This document shows positions 1 through 12,300 of a stretch of DNA of 64,000 bases, piece by piece (position 1 is the first letter of the stretch; every line of letters starts with the position of its first letter). Origin of the DNA: Cryptomeria japonica. Taxonomy: Eukaryota > Streptophyta > Pinopsida > Cupressales > Cupressaceae. The notes under the pieces were generated by a model that was not told where the DNA came from, ran no database searches, and saw only the letters and a program-made list of their open reading frames with translations. Made by a program: the position numbers and the translations under genes. The stretch is taken from positions 470,822,573-470,886,572 of the forward strand of contig NC_081409.1 of the NCBI RefSeq assembly GCF_030272615.1. Reading direction: 5' to 3'.

Positions 1-94
1 GACATATCCACACACTAGGAAGGCAAAATCATGAGGTTTGAACTAATGAAGCAAAGTCAGGTGAAAGGATTGAATGAAGAGTCATCCCTAAGGT

Positions 95-840
95 CATGTA
101 CCTTGCTCACAAATTAGAGTGAATTTTTTAAGAAGGACATGTACCTTGCTCCCAAATTGGAGCGAACTTCTCCTACGACCTCGTCCTTTGCCTCCCATTT
201 AGAACGAATTTCTTCCTTGAGCCTTCTTAAAGGTCAAAATTTGACATGTGGTTTAAAGACTTAAGATATGATTTAATGAAGTGAAAGAAAGTTGAGGGAT
301 TGAGTAAAATTTTTTTGCTATGAAACCCCGTACCTTGCTAAGGACATGAAACCCCGTACCTTGCTAAGGACATGAAACCCCAGTACCTTGCTAAGGCATG
401 TACCTTACTCATTAATTGGAGCGAATTTTCATCAAAGGACATGTACATCACTCACAAATTAGAGCGAACTTCTCCTTAAAGCCATGTACCTTGCATCATA
501 TTTGGAGCGAAGTTTGTCAAAATTGTGTACCTTGTCCAAAGTTGAGAGCGAAATTTGTTAAAATCATGTACCTTGCTCTGGGACTGGAGTGAATTTATCT
601 TGGATCCATCCCTTGCATCATATTTGGAGCAAATCTTATCTAGGGTCATGTACCTTATGTCATATTTGGGGCGAATTTTCCACCAAACCTGTTCCTTGCT
701 CTAAAATTGGAGCGAATCTCTTTAGAATTGTGTACCTTGCTCCATGTTTGGAGCAAATTTTGTTCATGACTGTACCTTGCACCTAAATCAGAGCGAATTT
801 CACCTAAGGTATGTCCTTTGCCCTCCATTTGGAGCGAATT
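95..840 (+). repeat. ~41-bp tandem array with palindromic cores (element A)
   Basis: A unit containing CCTTGCTC...TTGGAGCGAA recurs at about 101, 144, 185, 403, 446, 489, 530, 571, 611, 653, 694, 735, 775 and 816. From 403 on the steps are 40-43 bp with no gap. The core is an inverted repeat: GCTCC pairs with GGAGC, as in the copy near 735, where TTGCTCC faces GGAGCAA. Between 322 and 400 a shorter 26-bp unit (gaaaccccgtaccttgctaa) is repeated three times. The motif GGAGCGAA is the reverse complement of TTCGCTCC, which opens each core of the arrays in elements B and C. Confidence 0.85.
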
Positions 841-855
841 CCACTATTAAGGACA

Positions 856-1752
856 GCTTAGACATCAAAACAATCATTTGGACATCACTTCAAAACATTT
901 TCTTCTCCAAAAGTGAATTCAATCAGTACAAGGGTGAGTTCAGCCACAAAAGAATCAGATCCAGTAATCAAGAAGGGCGAATTCTATCAGAACAACAGCA
1001 AATTCACAAAGGAAGGAGTGAATTCATCAAAAGGACAACAAATTTGCTCAAGCAAAGGATCGACCTCCCCTAAACCTGCACCTATCAGATCTGCAAATCA
1101 CATAAAATCAGAGATTAGGTCAAATTAAGAGATTGTATAAGCTGTATATCATATGTGTTTGATGCTCATTTGTTTGTTTTGCAGTAGGAAAGGAAAGAAA
1201 TCAGAGAGACCAGGTTGGATGAGGATCGGAGCAATTATCTCAAGGAGAGAATTTCAACATCAAGGTCAAGATACAAGAAAAATGCCTTCAAAGAACTTCA
1301 TCAACAAACATCAAAAAAGAAAAGATCTCAAGGTGTTCGAAGGCTCTCACCACATCATGGTAGCATGAGGATATCACAGATTGTAAAGAAAGATCATTCA
1401 ACTACCTCAAGGCCATGGTACATAAAGAAAGAGAACCAACATGATGGAAGAATGTTTGACAATCTTGAATTCCCTTCGAGGGAATCCAAGAATCAAAGTT
1501 AGAATATTGAAGAGCTACATTCAACCAGGTGCACCCTTCATCAAGTATATCAAGAACAAGGAAGAATCAATCAAAGTCATCACAAGGCCTGCATTGAACA
1601 TGATTGAGGGAGTAGATAGTTTTAGAAGAGTTAATCAAAGTCCGCTTCTCGTCATCATTACATTGAGAAAACTGGATAATGTTGAGTATCAAGAGATATT
1701 GCTCGACACTCTTTCAAGATGAAGATTCTGATCAAGTTTACAAGTGCAGGAT
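856..1752 (+). other. Unrecognised internal module of element A
   Basis: This stretch lies between the array and the terminal LTR-like part, the position held by the gene module in elements B and C. A pyrimidine-rich tract ending TTTGTTTTGCAG at about 1173-1184 looks like an intron acceptor. Two short overlapping reading frames follow. One, 1215-1502, is 95 codons and rich in Lys, Arg and Ser. The other, 1441-1722, is 93 codons. Neither matches a family I know, nor visibly the B/C protein. It may be a different or decayed cargo gene, or simply spacer. Confidence 0.35.
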
Positions 1753-1930
1753 TGAGGTGGCATCCCAGTCGCTACTCCACCAATCAGAGAGGTCCACATC
1801 AGCGCGTCTTGATTCAATGAACCAAGCTCATCCATGGATGCACAAACTTCGATGTACCTACCCTCGATATCGATTGGTCCGCATTCATTGAAATTAATTT
1901 TCTCATTGGCTAAGGAGAGTTTGTTGTAAC

Positions 1931-1948
1931 AAACCCTAATTAGGGTTT
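1931..1948. promoter_or_regulatory. Palindromic telo-box of element A
   Basis: AAACCCTAATTAGGGTTT is a perfect 18-bp palindrome made of two inverted plant telo-boxes (AAACCCTA). It lies about 80 bp upstream of a TATA box. The identical palindrome occurs in element B at 28022-28039 and a near-identical one in element D at 41225-41242, each at a similar distance from a TATA box, so it is a conserved part of the terminal promoter. Confidence 0.7.
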
Positions 1949-2010
1949 CATTGTAAAATCTTGGCCATTGATTTAAATTCAATCCTAGCCGTTCATTTTA
2001 AATGAGCTCT

Positions 2011-2019
2011 CTATATAAA
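2011..2019 (+). promoter_or_regulatory. TATA box of element A terminal promoter
   Basis: CTATATAAA follows the palindromic telo-box and precedes an A/G-rich tract (agaggatagacaacag...). The order telo-box, TATA, A/G-rich tract is shared with element B, where the TATA box is at 28103-28111. Transcription would run rightwards towards the element end. Confidence 0.6.
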
Positions 2020-2866
2020 GCTCATAATCTTCATTTGTAAAGGTTAATGGAAGAGGATAGACAACAGTAAGTTAATAGAAGAATAGATAGATTAGAAGTT
2101 AGAAGTTAGATTAGAGTAGAAGGAGGAGGAATTGTTGTCAAGACTTGTAAATGAGATACTCTTTTCATTGAAGTTATGGTGAGATGTGTTATTTCAACAA
2201 GTCACATGGTTTCTACTTCTTATTTGTTTTCATGTTGATTAGATTGAATGGAAGAATTTGTCGAATGCATTTGTGTGGAATCCGTTTAGTCCATACCACT
2301 AGCCTCTTGCTGATTGTAAGTGTGCCTTGCGTGGTCAACTAGAATGATATGAGCCTAACTTCAAATTGTTATGCGTCCGTTGTCTATGCATCAATTTGGA
2401 TGATAATCAATGTTTGATGGTAATAATTTGAATATCTTCGAATTATCCTTAGAAGATTGCATTGAGCTTGTGTCAAATTATTCAGGTTGATGGTGAGACC
2501 TTGCCCAGTAGGATTCCATCTAGTCATTCACTCATCTTCTTACATTCTAGGCTTTAGGAGTAGCGTAGACTTCTCAAACCCCATCTCTTTTGCTCTTTTT
2601 CATCTTCCAATTGAGTAGATAGGACCTAAGTTCCAGCAAATCAAGTATTCAGGCATTCAAATGTAAGTCCCCTTGTGATTCCAGCATAATCACATCAACC
2701 ATCTGTTCTTATCCACACGTGGTGACCCGACATACAAGAACCTTGGAGTTGTCTCAAGTGATCCTTAAGCGAATCTTCAACATCTGGTTAACTTTGTTCA
2801 AGAGAGGATAAGATACGTTTGGGTATTTTATTCTGTGTTTGCATGTGCATAAAAAACACATCAACA

Positions 2867-3264
2867 GGTAGTAAACCTTGTAATCATCAAAGTAGATAGT
2901 GAATAGAGGAGATATAACCTCACGCCTTCACATTTTTCATTCAAATTGGGTTTCCATAGGTCAATTCTTGTGTAATCACGCCATTTTCATTCTATATGTG
3001 CTTGCTTATTACCATTTCAACATTCCTTAATACTGTTCTGTGCTTAACATCTTCATTTTTAGGAATCTTAGTACTGTTTTTTATGCAAATACTTCAAGAA
3101 CAACAAGCATATCAATCAAGCATTTATCAGAACATTACGTATTTGTATTGATAAGACTATTGTCTAAGGGATCATCCAATGTTCTATATTTATGATGCCT
3201 TGTAATCGGATCATTAATAACAACCTTCTATATTGGATCTATAAGCATAAGAAAGGTCTTGTTG
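2867..3264. other. Intergenic stretch with a dispersed repeat
   Basis: No gene is seen. The part at about 3058-3170 (TTAG/GAATCTTAGTAC...TTTTTTATGCAAAT...TCAAGAACAA) resembles 37743-37860 elsewhere in the window, so it belongs to an interspersed repeat, perhaps an LTR end. Its relation to the gypsy remnant that follows is not clear. Confidence 0.35.
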
Positions 3265-4760
3265 CATTGTATGGGTGGATCTTGTAGTGTTCTTTGCTAG
3301 CAATCTATTGTTGAGTGCAAAAGCAAATTATAGCAATATGGAGAGAGAAGCTCTTGGCATGGTGTATTTAGTGCAAAAGTTCTGACATTACTTATTCGCA
3401 ATACCCTTCATGGATTACGTAGATCATCAAGTAACATTGCATTTGGTGAATAGGACCATCATTAGGAGTTGGGTGAGGAGATGATTAATGTCACTTAAAG
3501 AGTTAAATCATTGTCTGACCAGTAAAGAGTCATTTGATAGTGGACCAACTTTTGAGGATAAAGTTTGGTGAACGCCTTGAAGGGATGAATGAGAACTTTC
3601 CTGATGCAAAATATGAGAATCCCTGAGACTACTTATCCATTGTAGTTGGAGTGAAGGAGGCTGACTTTGAAGGCACCAACATTCCGGCTGGTCATTTGTA
3701 TAAAATGGGACCAAACCAAGTACAAAGATGTTTGATGCATGAAGTAAGAAACAAACTTCAAGAGGCACATATAAAGGTCTAGATGCAGGCCACATGGTGC
3801 TTGATACCACAACTTGAAAGGTGCTTCTAGCAGGCATGTGGTGGCCAACACCTCATTGTGGCCCCAAAAAATGGGTTATTGGATGCAGTACATGTCAAAT
3901 AGTGGGTAAGCCCTCGAAGAGGGACTTGATGCTACTTTGGCCTTCTCAACTACAAGAATTATTTGAATGCTGGGTTTTGGACTTCATTGGTCCCTTAAAG
4001 GTGAGTAAAATGCATCAGAGTAAGTACATCATAATGGCAATAGAGTACCTAACATAGCACCACAAAATTTATTTATGAGCAAGTGTTTACTAGATTTGAC
4101 ATTCTCATCTAGATCAGGACTTTGTGAACCTTTTGATCTAGCTGATGACATTAGAATTCCGAATCTTCCACTCCCTTTCAAGTCCATACTACCAACAAGC
4201 TAATGGCCAAGTGTAGGCCATAAATAAAGATGTTCTAAATGTTCCACTCTCTTTCAAGTCCATACCACCCACAAGCTAATTGACAAGTGTAGGCATATTA
4301 CATTGCATATGAAGTAACTAACAGACATACACTCTTTCAATTGATGTATGGGTAGGAAGCCATGGTACCAATGGAGAACATGATGACAAGTGTAAGGAAT
4401 CAGGATCATAGTAAAAAACAAACTAGGAAATGATAAAGATTGAAAGAAAGGCTTTTGAAGCTCAATTAATTAGATGAATGGAGAGTAATGGTACAATGGG
4501 CTGTTAAAGTGATTCAATGGAGGAGAAAGCTTTGGAATGATAAACATGTAAGGAAAATGGTTTCTTAACCTGGTGACTTAGTGCTTAAGTACAGTGGATG
4601 AAGGAAAAGCAAATCAGTAAGTTCAAAGGTCTTTGGTTAGGACTCTTTTAAAATTCAGGAAACAATAGATAGTGGTTTAGTTGCACTTGAAAACCTAGAC
4701 AGAACTCGTGTGAAAGAAGTGCTGAGAGGTTTGAGTTAAAACTATATCAATTGTTGGTCA
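3265..4760 (+). pseudogene. Decayed Ty3/gypsy pol (RNase H and integrase)
   Basis: Reading through several frames reveals gypsy pol segments in the right order. Near 3285-3470 is an RT-RNase H segment with NMEREALGMVYLVQKF and a VDHQVTLHLVNR-like stretch. Near 3821-4057 is the integrase zinc-binding and early catalytic part (WWPT, C-x2-C, VGKPSKRD, DFIGPLKVSK, YIIMAIEYLT). Around 4185-4215 the string YYQQANGQV matches the integrase catalytic region. Near 4460-4740 is the integrase C-terminus (RRRKLWNDKHVRK, PGDLVLKYSG, KFKGLW, LDRTRVKEVL). Frames change repeatedly and stops are frequent, so nothing is functional. Gag, protease and most of RT are absent and no flanking LTRs were identified. 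Confidence 0.8.
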
Positions 4761-5485
4761 ATATTAATATGTTTGATATCGATACCCTCAAAGCTCAAAC
4801 TGAAGTATGGGAACCATCTATTAAGTTACATCATTTTAATAAAGCCAAAAAACAATTTGGTTTAGATCCTATAAATAGATGTCCTAATTTCTAACCGACA
4901 CTGTACAATACCCTCTACTTAACACCATACGAATTGCAAATCTTTGGTCAAAACCAGAAGCTTCCATCATATGACCCAGTTTTCTAATCATAGGGTCTCC
5001 AAATTTTCTGTCAAAGACAAAAGCTTCCATTCTATGACCAAGCCCTCTACACGAAATGTTGGTGAAATTTCTTGTTGAGTTGTAGTCTATAGATTCGCTA
5101 CCCACTATATGGTCTTATGGAGATTCCGCTTTGACTGTACAACTACAAACTTCTGCAGATTTACCTTCCAGTGTATTACTACAACCTTCATATTTCCCTT
5201 CCACTGTACAACTGCTTGTAAGTTTCTTATCCACTGAGTGATGGCCAAGAGTTTTTTTTATTTTTTATGATAATCTGAGAATTGAAAGTGAGTACAGAGC
5301 CAGCTTAAAATTCATTCTTCTTGGGGGGTGAATACCTTGGTTATTCTCCCAAAGGATTTCTTTGCACCAATCTGCTGCACCCATGGCTGAAGGTAGAACA
5401 AGATTGTAGAGGTCCAAAGCTGAGGGACCCACAACTGCTGTATTAGCAGCAATCCACATGGTTCCTGAATATGTTTTCGTAAACC
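4761..5485. other. Gene-free stretch with short duplications
   Basis: No recognisable gene. Two imperfect copies of a segment containing AAGCTTCCAT..TATGACC occur about 70 bp apart (4960-4980 and 5023-5043). Three partial copies of a 'ctgtacaactac' phrase occur between 5135 and 5220. Both look like local duplications. Confidence 0.3.
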
Positions 5486-6168
5486 ATGAAAGCATTTGTG
5501 GTCTTCCCCAACAAAGAATCAATTGCTGTGCAAGAAGAGGAACATATTGTACAAGCCATGGAAGAGGTTTCGGTCATCTTTGATGAAGAACCAAGATGCA
5601 CAAAGATGAGGAAATTTCTGACCAAGCTGCAGGTAAAGGTAAAAATATTGTGCAACAAGATTTTGTTGCTGTGCAAGCTGAAGAAGAGACAATTGGATCT
5701 CTGTGTGATGTAGCTGCTGCACAACCCGAACAGGGCAATATGCAAGATGCAATATGCAGCTGGTATATTTCATAGGATTACAATGGGGAATGTTCAATTG
5801 CTCTTCACACAAGGAGGCCACCAAACCATACTGATCAACAATGAGAATTGGCTGTTGCTTGGGAAGAAGAACAAGCACAAGAGATGGAAATTGAGGCCCT
5901 AAACTCTCAATTAACACAACTGGAAACTAGGGCATATATTACAGGGGTTGCATTCCAACTTCCTCTTGTTAAACATCTCAAAATCATGCAGTCCATGAAA
6001 GAAAAATGGCATTTGGTACATGCAAGGCAGAAAGAAAAGACAATGACCCTTAAGGAGGAAAAAGGGGAGCTGCAAAAGCAACTAACAGAAGAAATGGACA
6101 AGGTCAAAGAAAAAGAAAATTATGACACCCTAATGAAACAAGTCAAAGAATTTTTTCTTCCTGTCTAG
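5486..6168 (+). pseudogene. Unrecognised coiled-coil coding remnant
   Basis: Open stretches in more than one plus-strand frame have protein-like composition. The first (5486-5713) is Glu/Val-rich. The last (5848-6168) begins EEEQAQEMEIEALNSQLTQL and continues with a Lys/Glu heptad-like region (ARQKEKTMTLKEEKGELQKQ) that should form a coiled coil. The change of frame between them and an internal stop suggest decay. I do not recognise the family. A transposon gag-like or kinesin/myosin-tail-like coiled coil are equally possible, and it may be chance. Confidence 0.3.
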
Positions 6169-8795
6169 ACACATCATAGAGTGCAGTCTTCTAGCTAAGG
6201 TACATGTCCTCTACTTGCAGAAGTAGTTGCATAGGTTCTCACTAGTAAGGCTAATAACTAATAAGAGATATAAGATTTCTACAGTCCATTGCAATTAAAT
6301 TAGAGTTTTTCTGGGATACAGCTATGTGAGGGTTTTCTGAATCAATGTTTTGTATCAAACTCCATGATCCATCATCAAGATAAGGTAAAACGCCAGTAAG
6401 GCTAATCTCAAATCTTCCTTTTGATTTCGGTAGAGCAATAGCTTTTTGCGACACATTTTATCTTGTTCCAAAGAAGATTGAGATCATACAGTTGTGTTTT
6501 ATCAACACATCTATATCCTTTTACTAGAAACAAAGTGGAATACCAATCCTTTGGTGGAAGATATATTGTTAAGGGCATTTTGTTCCTATCTTAGAAACAA
6601 GGTGAAAAGAAGCGAACAAATGGTTGCTTATTCTGCTGGAGTATAGCATACAACACCTGCTAAGAGTGAAGTTTAAGGCCCAAATAAATAATACATTCAC
6701 AATATGAATTGATAAAAAATGCACAAATCAAGAGCAAGCCACCCATTAACAACAAATGGCCATTTGGGATCAACAACAAATGGTCATTTGGGATGTGAAA
6801 TTTTTTACATAAGATGTAGGGGCAGAAGCTTTCATAAGATGCCAATTGAGGTTGGAAATGTTCCTGGTTCAAAACAATATTAAGTGTGCTGAACACTTTT
6901 GTTTTCTTCCATTAAAGACCTTGTTATCAATTATCAAGAAGAATTGGACAACTCTATTGCAGGGAAAAGAAAGGGTGGCAAGAAGGGAGGTGCAAGAGCC
7001 TTGGTAGGTTGGCTAAAGGGTCAAAATCAAGTAAGATAAGGTGGCATCGTAAAGACAAGATGAGGAAATGTTTCTTATCTATTGCGCTCTAAGTTTTTGG
7101 GGACCAAAAACTCCTAATTTCAGAGGTGTTAAATGATTGGATCAGTTATGTTGATTTGGAGGACTAACAACCATATTATGCTATTTCATTGAAGAATTTC
7201 TAATTATTTGGACTCAAGCCAAGATTCACTTCCTAAGGATTGTGATCAATAATCAATATGTAGGAGAAGTAGATATGTGAGACATGGATGGAAGCTACCT
7301 AGGTTATCTAGACATCCTAAATACTTCTTGCTTGTCTTAAGAAATAGGTATTTTCAACAGGTTAAATTTTTAGTATCATAATAATGTGCTGGTAATGTAT
7401 TTGACTATGGTCAAACACATTGCACATTTGATAGAAAGATAGAGTTGGAGAGTTGATTTTTGTATTTTGATTGTTGAGCATTTGGGAAGGTTTCTACTTC
7501 TTTTAGAAACAATTTTGTAACTAATGCATCTATAAGATGACCTTGAAAACCTGTAGAGGAGTTTTTTTTTCCAATTCAGTTGGATGGACTATACTTTCTA
7601 CATTTGTAACATGCAAAATCTAGTATCTATAATTTACAACATTGAAACTGAAAATTTGAAAACTTGAGAATCTAGATAATTTTTTTTTTGAAATAAGATG
7701 AATGAAATTTAACTAGAAATAATTTATAACACTTGTTCAAGATTGATTTGCATAAGCATAATATAGTACGAAACATAATTAAAAGATGTAGAGAGGTTTA
7801 GTGTTTACAGCTTCTTGAATTCATCCTGAACTTTAGATAATCTTACAATGCTGATAGAGGGAAAGTATCATCAGGGTGCTTTTCTCCCCAACCACAGACT
7901 TACTAGTCCCCTGTGTCACTTCCAATTGGAAAGGCCCGACCCTTCGCAGGGAAGTAATAGATGTTGGATCTAATGCCATCTGAGACCGGTGTTTGATCCT
8001 ACACAATCCCTAGTCGATCACACACCATAGGCAACTCCTAACTAGTATGACCTTTGATTGGGTTGCATATCTGGACCAAATGAATTGACTGACGCTTACA
8101 TTTTGTTGCGTCACCTTGGCCAAAGGTTTTATAAGTTGAAACACATCAATGCGTGTAGTCATTGTTCGTCACCCTACTCGGCTAGAATTAAACAAGTGAA
8201 GATTTCGAAGCCATCATGTCTGTCTCTTATGCTATCTGCATATCGACTCTTTTGAGGCTTTTTGGCTTACTCATTTGTTTAAACTTGAGGAAGCATATTG
8301 GACAAGATAAGCTCATAATTAATATTCATCCTTATGGAATCACATTTCATTTATTAAAACACTTGGTTGATTTTATAGTTGATTCCATACTTGTGCTCAC
8401 GAGCTAGCATCCTGCTCCCTTGTGTTCACAGGTATGAAATCTCAATCTGAAAACTATACTGAATTATCTATTCCTTATAATTTTGTTCTCAAATTCCCTT
8501 TCAGGATAAAGTAATTTTCAATGGCAGCGGTTAAGGTATTTACAACTTGCATCAGTCATACATCTCTATACTATTTGTAGATGATACGTAGCCAATAATT
8601 GGCCACTGTTAACTGTTCAAGACCAGTTCTTGATGAATAGAATCTTGGTTCTAACTGTGGTTAAGTTTCCTTCCAAGTTTAAGCTTGCATGTGTTGCTCT
8701 GTTTTCTACAATAAGCTGAAGCATCTAATTGGCAGAACATTTCTATTTTTCTATTAATCTCATTCTAAAAAGATACGTATTTCTCTTTTCATGAT
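6169..8795. other. Gene-free stretch
   Basis: I find no reading frame, RNA gene or complete element that I can support. The sequence is AT-rich, with several T-runs (for example near 7563 and 7681). A short more GC-rich stretch at about 7870-8050 (containing 'ggaaaggcccgacccttcgcaggg') could be part of an old LTR, but no second copy is visible. Confidence 0.3.
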
Positions 8796-9287
8796 TAAGC
8801 ATATCATAGGTATCGTGTATGATAACTATCACCGATTTTGGTTATCGATCTGTACTTATAATAAACCGATTGTTATCGGGTTAATCAATAATCATTAGCA
8901 TCTGAAATGACACCAATTGGTATCGGGTATAAACAAAGTTTGTTATTATTTGTTATGAAACGGCATCTACTTCATATGATCAAGACATGTCTTGATTAGA
9001 CATGTCTTGATTAGACATGTCTTGATTAGACATGCCCGGTAAAGGCATGCCTTGATCAGAGGTTATTTACATATATATATGCCATTCGAGTGCTGTAGAA
9101 AGACATCGAAATCAATTAATGTTCTATACAGCGATCTGCAATACAAAGGAAATTACGATCAGTAACCAGCAATAAAATATTGAATATATCTTCAAGTAAA
9201 TATAGAAAGAAAGTCTTCTTAGAAAATAAAAGAGACACAAAATCTATAATCTTTAGATTTTGAACATAAATTTGAATATCATTTACA
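8796..9287 (+). repeat. Copia-1 5' LTR (5' truncated)
   Basis: The 3' boundary is set by the primer-binding site that follows directly (ATTTACA then TGGTATCAGAGC). Homology with the 3' LTR begins at about 8799 (GCATATCATA), so the first ~290 bp present in the 3' LTR are missing here. It contains a palindrome (GATCAAGACATGTCTTGATC-like) whose left arm has expanded into three 15-bp copies (8981-9033), a TATA-like run at 9072-9081, and an AATAAA-type signal near 9172 (cagcaataaaat). Confidence 0.8.
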
Positions 9288-9299
9288 TGGTATCAGAGC
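9288..9299 (+). other. Copia-1 primer-binding site
   Basis: TGGTATCAGAGC lies immediately after the 5' LTR. It is complementary to the 3' end of plant initiator tRNA-Met, the standard primer for copia reverse transcription. Confidence 0.9.
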
Positions 9300-9371
9300 C
9301 ACGGTAGGAAGAACCTGAGGCATTCAAATTTGAGAAGTTCAAATCAAAGGTTATAAACATCACATTTCTCC

Positions 9372-12300
9372 ATGGCCAATGCTATCAGATTTGAGGATAG
9401 ACTTGAAGGGGGAGATAATTTCTTAGCATGGAAATTCAGAATAAAAATGATCCTAAGAGAAAATAAAGTTGAATCTTTTATAAAAGATGAATGCAAAGAA
9501 CCAGAGAATGACCCCGACAAATCGGCATGGATTGAAGGGAATGAAAAGGCTATGAAGATCATAGTCGATGGAGTTAGAAATCATATTATGCCAATCCTGA
9601 CAAAACATGAGACTGCTTACCATATGTTCAAATCACTTGAAAGCACATTCAAAATAAACAATGCAAGTAGAACCTTGGCTCTAAAGAGGGAAATTAATCA
9701 TATAAGTATGAATAAAGGAGAATCAATCAATGCATACTTTATGAGAATATCAGCACTAAGGGATGAATTGGCAACACTTGGATATGAGATCCAAAGCAAA
9801 GAGCTAACACTTATTGCTCTAGATGGTTTGCCTAGTACATGGGAAACATTCGTTCAAGGCATTAGTGCAAGGGCTAAATATCCAAACTTTGATCGGCTAA
9901 GATCAGATTGTCTTTAAGAAGAGTCAAGACTAAACAAGAAAGGGATCAAATAGAAGAACATAGATGAAGATCTCCATGTCCTAAATGTGAACTCCCACAA
10001 GAAAAGCAAGAAGAAACACTTCAAGAAGAGGAAGAACCACCGTGAGAAAGGTTCATCTAAGAAAGATGTTTCCCATATTCAATGCTTTAGATGTGATCAA
10101 TATGGGCACTATGGAGCAAGATGTCCAGATAGAATTAAACAACAAGCTACATTTGCAAAAGTGAAAAAGAATAAGGAAGAGCATGATTCCGAGAAACATG
10201 TATTCTACTCTGCTCTCTCTAACCAAGTATCCAACAAATCTATCACCTGGATCATAGACAGTGGGTCTTCAAGACACATTACAGGGTATAGAGAACTATT
10301 GGATTCCATGTTAGAAGAGATTGATGAAGAGGTAACTATTGGTGACGACTCTGCACATCCAGTGAAAGGCATTGGTACCTGCACCATTAAGTTGAAGTCA
10401 GTCATGTCTCTCCAACTCACTGGAGTTCTTTTCGTTCCAGGCATCAAAAGGAACCTAGTCTCCATTTCTGCACTTGAAGATGATGGGTATAGTGTAACCT
10501 TCATGAATAGCAAAGTGTTGGCATGGCCAAAGAATTCTTCTATCAAGAAGGCTATAACCATAGGGCATAGGAAAGGCTATTTGTATGAGGTATGTACTGA
10601 ACCTAACCTAGCTCTACTTCATGAGATTGCAGATTCTAATGAAATTTGGCATAGAAGATTAGGACATTTAAACTTTCGTGCTCTATCTTCAATGGAAAAG
10701 TTAGTCACTGATTTACTTAAGTTAAAACAATACCATTCAGGTACATGTAAGGGGTGTGCCCTAGGCAAGAATATGAAGAGTTCCTTTCAGAATAGTTCTA
10801 GTAAAACAAGCAATGTCTTAGAACTAGTTCACTCAAACCTATGTGGGCCCATGTCCGTACCTTCATTAGGAGGGTTTCTATATTATGTAATATTCATTGA
10901 TGACTTCTCTAGGAAGACCTGGATCTACTTTCTTAAATGTAAAGAATCTGAAGAGATCCTCAAGAGATTTAAGGAATTCAAATCTCTCTCTGAAAACTCT
11001 TCAGGAAAGAAAATAAAAACCCTAAGAATTGTTAATGGGAGGGAATACACCTCAAACATATTTAGGGAATTCTGTAAAGAAGTTGGGATTAAGAGGGAGT
11101 TCACTGTTCTTTACAACCCCCAACAAAATGGGGTTGCTGAGAGAAAGAATAGAACTATTGTAGAAGCAGCTAAAGCCATGCTCCTTGATCAAAATTTAGA
11201 AACTCATCTTTGGGTAGAAGCCTCCAACACTACTGTATACATACAAAATAGATGACCTCACTCCGACATTGAAGACAAAACCCCTGAAGAAGTTTTCATT
11301 GGAATAAAGCCAGATATCACTCACTTTAGGATATTCGGATGCCCTGTTTATATTCATATACCTAAAGAGAAAAGAGCAAAACTAGAACCTTCTGGAAGAA
11401 AAGGGATCTTTGTTGGGTATAGTGAAACTTCTAAAGTCTATAGGGTATTTGTACTTGGACATAGTAATATTGAATTTAGTCGAGATGTAATATTCGAAGA
11501 AGACATAGCCTTCAAAAGGGCTAGATACTCTATTGAGTCAGAAACGTATGCTCCATCTTCAGACCTAGAAAAGGATCCTGTTCCTGAGGTTCAGAGGGAG
11601 TATTCAGAAGAGAATGAGAATGAAGTGCAGATTCCACCCCAGGAAAACCCTAAGAAAATACCACTATGGGTTCACAAAACAGTGGAAGATGCAAGGAACT
11701 TTGTAGCTCCTTCAGGGACTTTTAGAGAAATTAAGAGGGCCCGAAGATTTACTAGCTATGTAGCCTTAATGAATGGTCTCTCCAAATCAAAACCTTCTAA
11801 TGTATCAGAAGCACTTAAACATCAAGTATGGAAAGATGCCATGTCAGAGGAATATCAATCCATCTTAAACAATGATGTTTGGGAAATTGTTCCTAGACCA
11901 AAAGGAAAATCTGTTGTTTCATCCAAGTGGCTATTCAAAATCAAACATGTTGTAGATGGTAGCATAGAGAAACATAAAGCCAGATTTGTAGCCAGAGGGT
12001 TCTCACAGAAGGAGGGAATAGACTATGATGAGACATTCGCTCCAGTTGCTAGATACACCTCAGTCAGAGTAGTACTAGCCATTGCAGCAGCCAAAGCATG
12101 GAAAGTTCATCAGATGGATGTAAAGACTGCTTTCCTGAATGGGAAAATTGAGGAGGAAGTCTACTTAGAGCAGCCAGAAGGGTTTGAGATCCACAATGCA
12201 GAATCACATGTGTGCAGATTAAAGAAAGCCCTATATGGACTGAAACAAGCCCCCAGGATCTGGTATGAAAGAATTGACAGCTACCTCATGGGATTGGGAT

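Larger units (their letters stand above)
1..2866 (+). mobile_element. Element A: 3' part of a giant LTR-like element
   Basis: The right end reads CACATCAACA at 2857-2866, the same terminus as element B (28988-28997) and, inverted, a close match to the left end of element D (40382). Upstream come a U5-like stretch sharing 'gtattttattctgtgttt' with B, a TATA box, a palindromic telo-box and, at the far left, an array of ~41-bp repeats. The left end lies outside the window. No primer-binding site follows the right end (GGTAGTAAACC), so this looks like a solo LTR or truncated copy rather than the 5' LTR of what follows. The terminal part, about 1753-2863, begins TGAGGTGG and resembles 27916-28994 of B. 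Family assignment is by comparison within this window only. Confidence 0.7.

Noticed and set aside
1-4760. Element A as the 5' LTR of the gypsy remnant that follows
   Set aside because: No primer-binding site follows 2866, gag, protease and most of RT are missing, and no matching 3' LTR is found after 4760.
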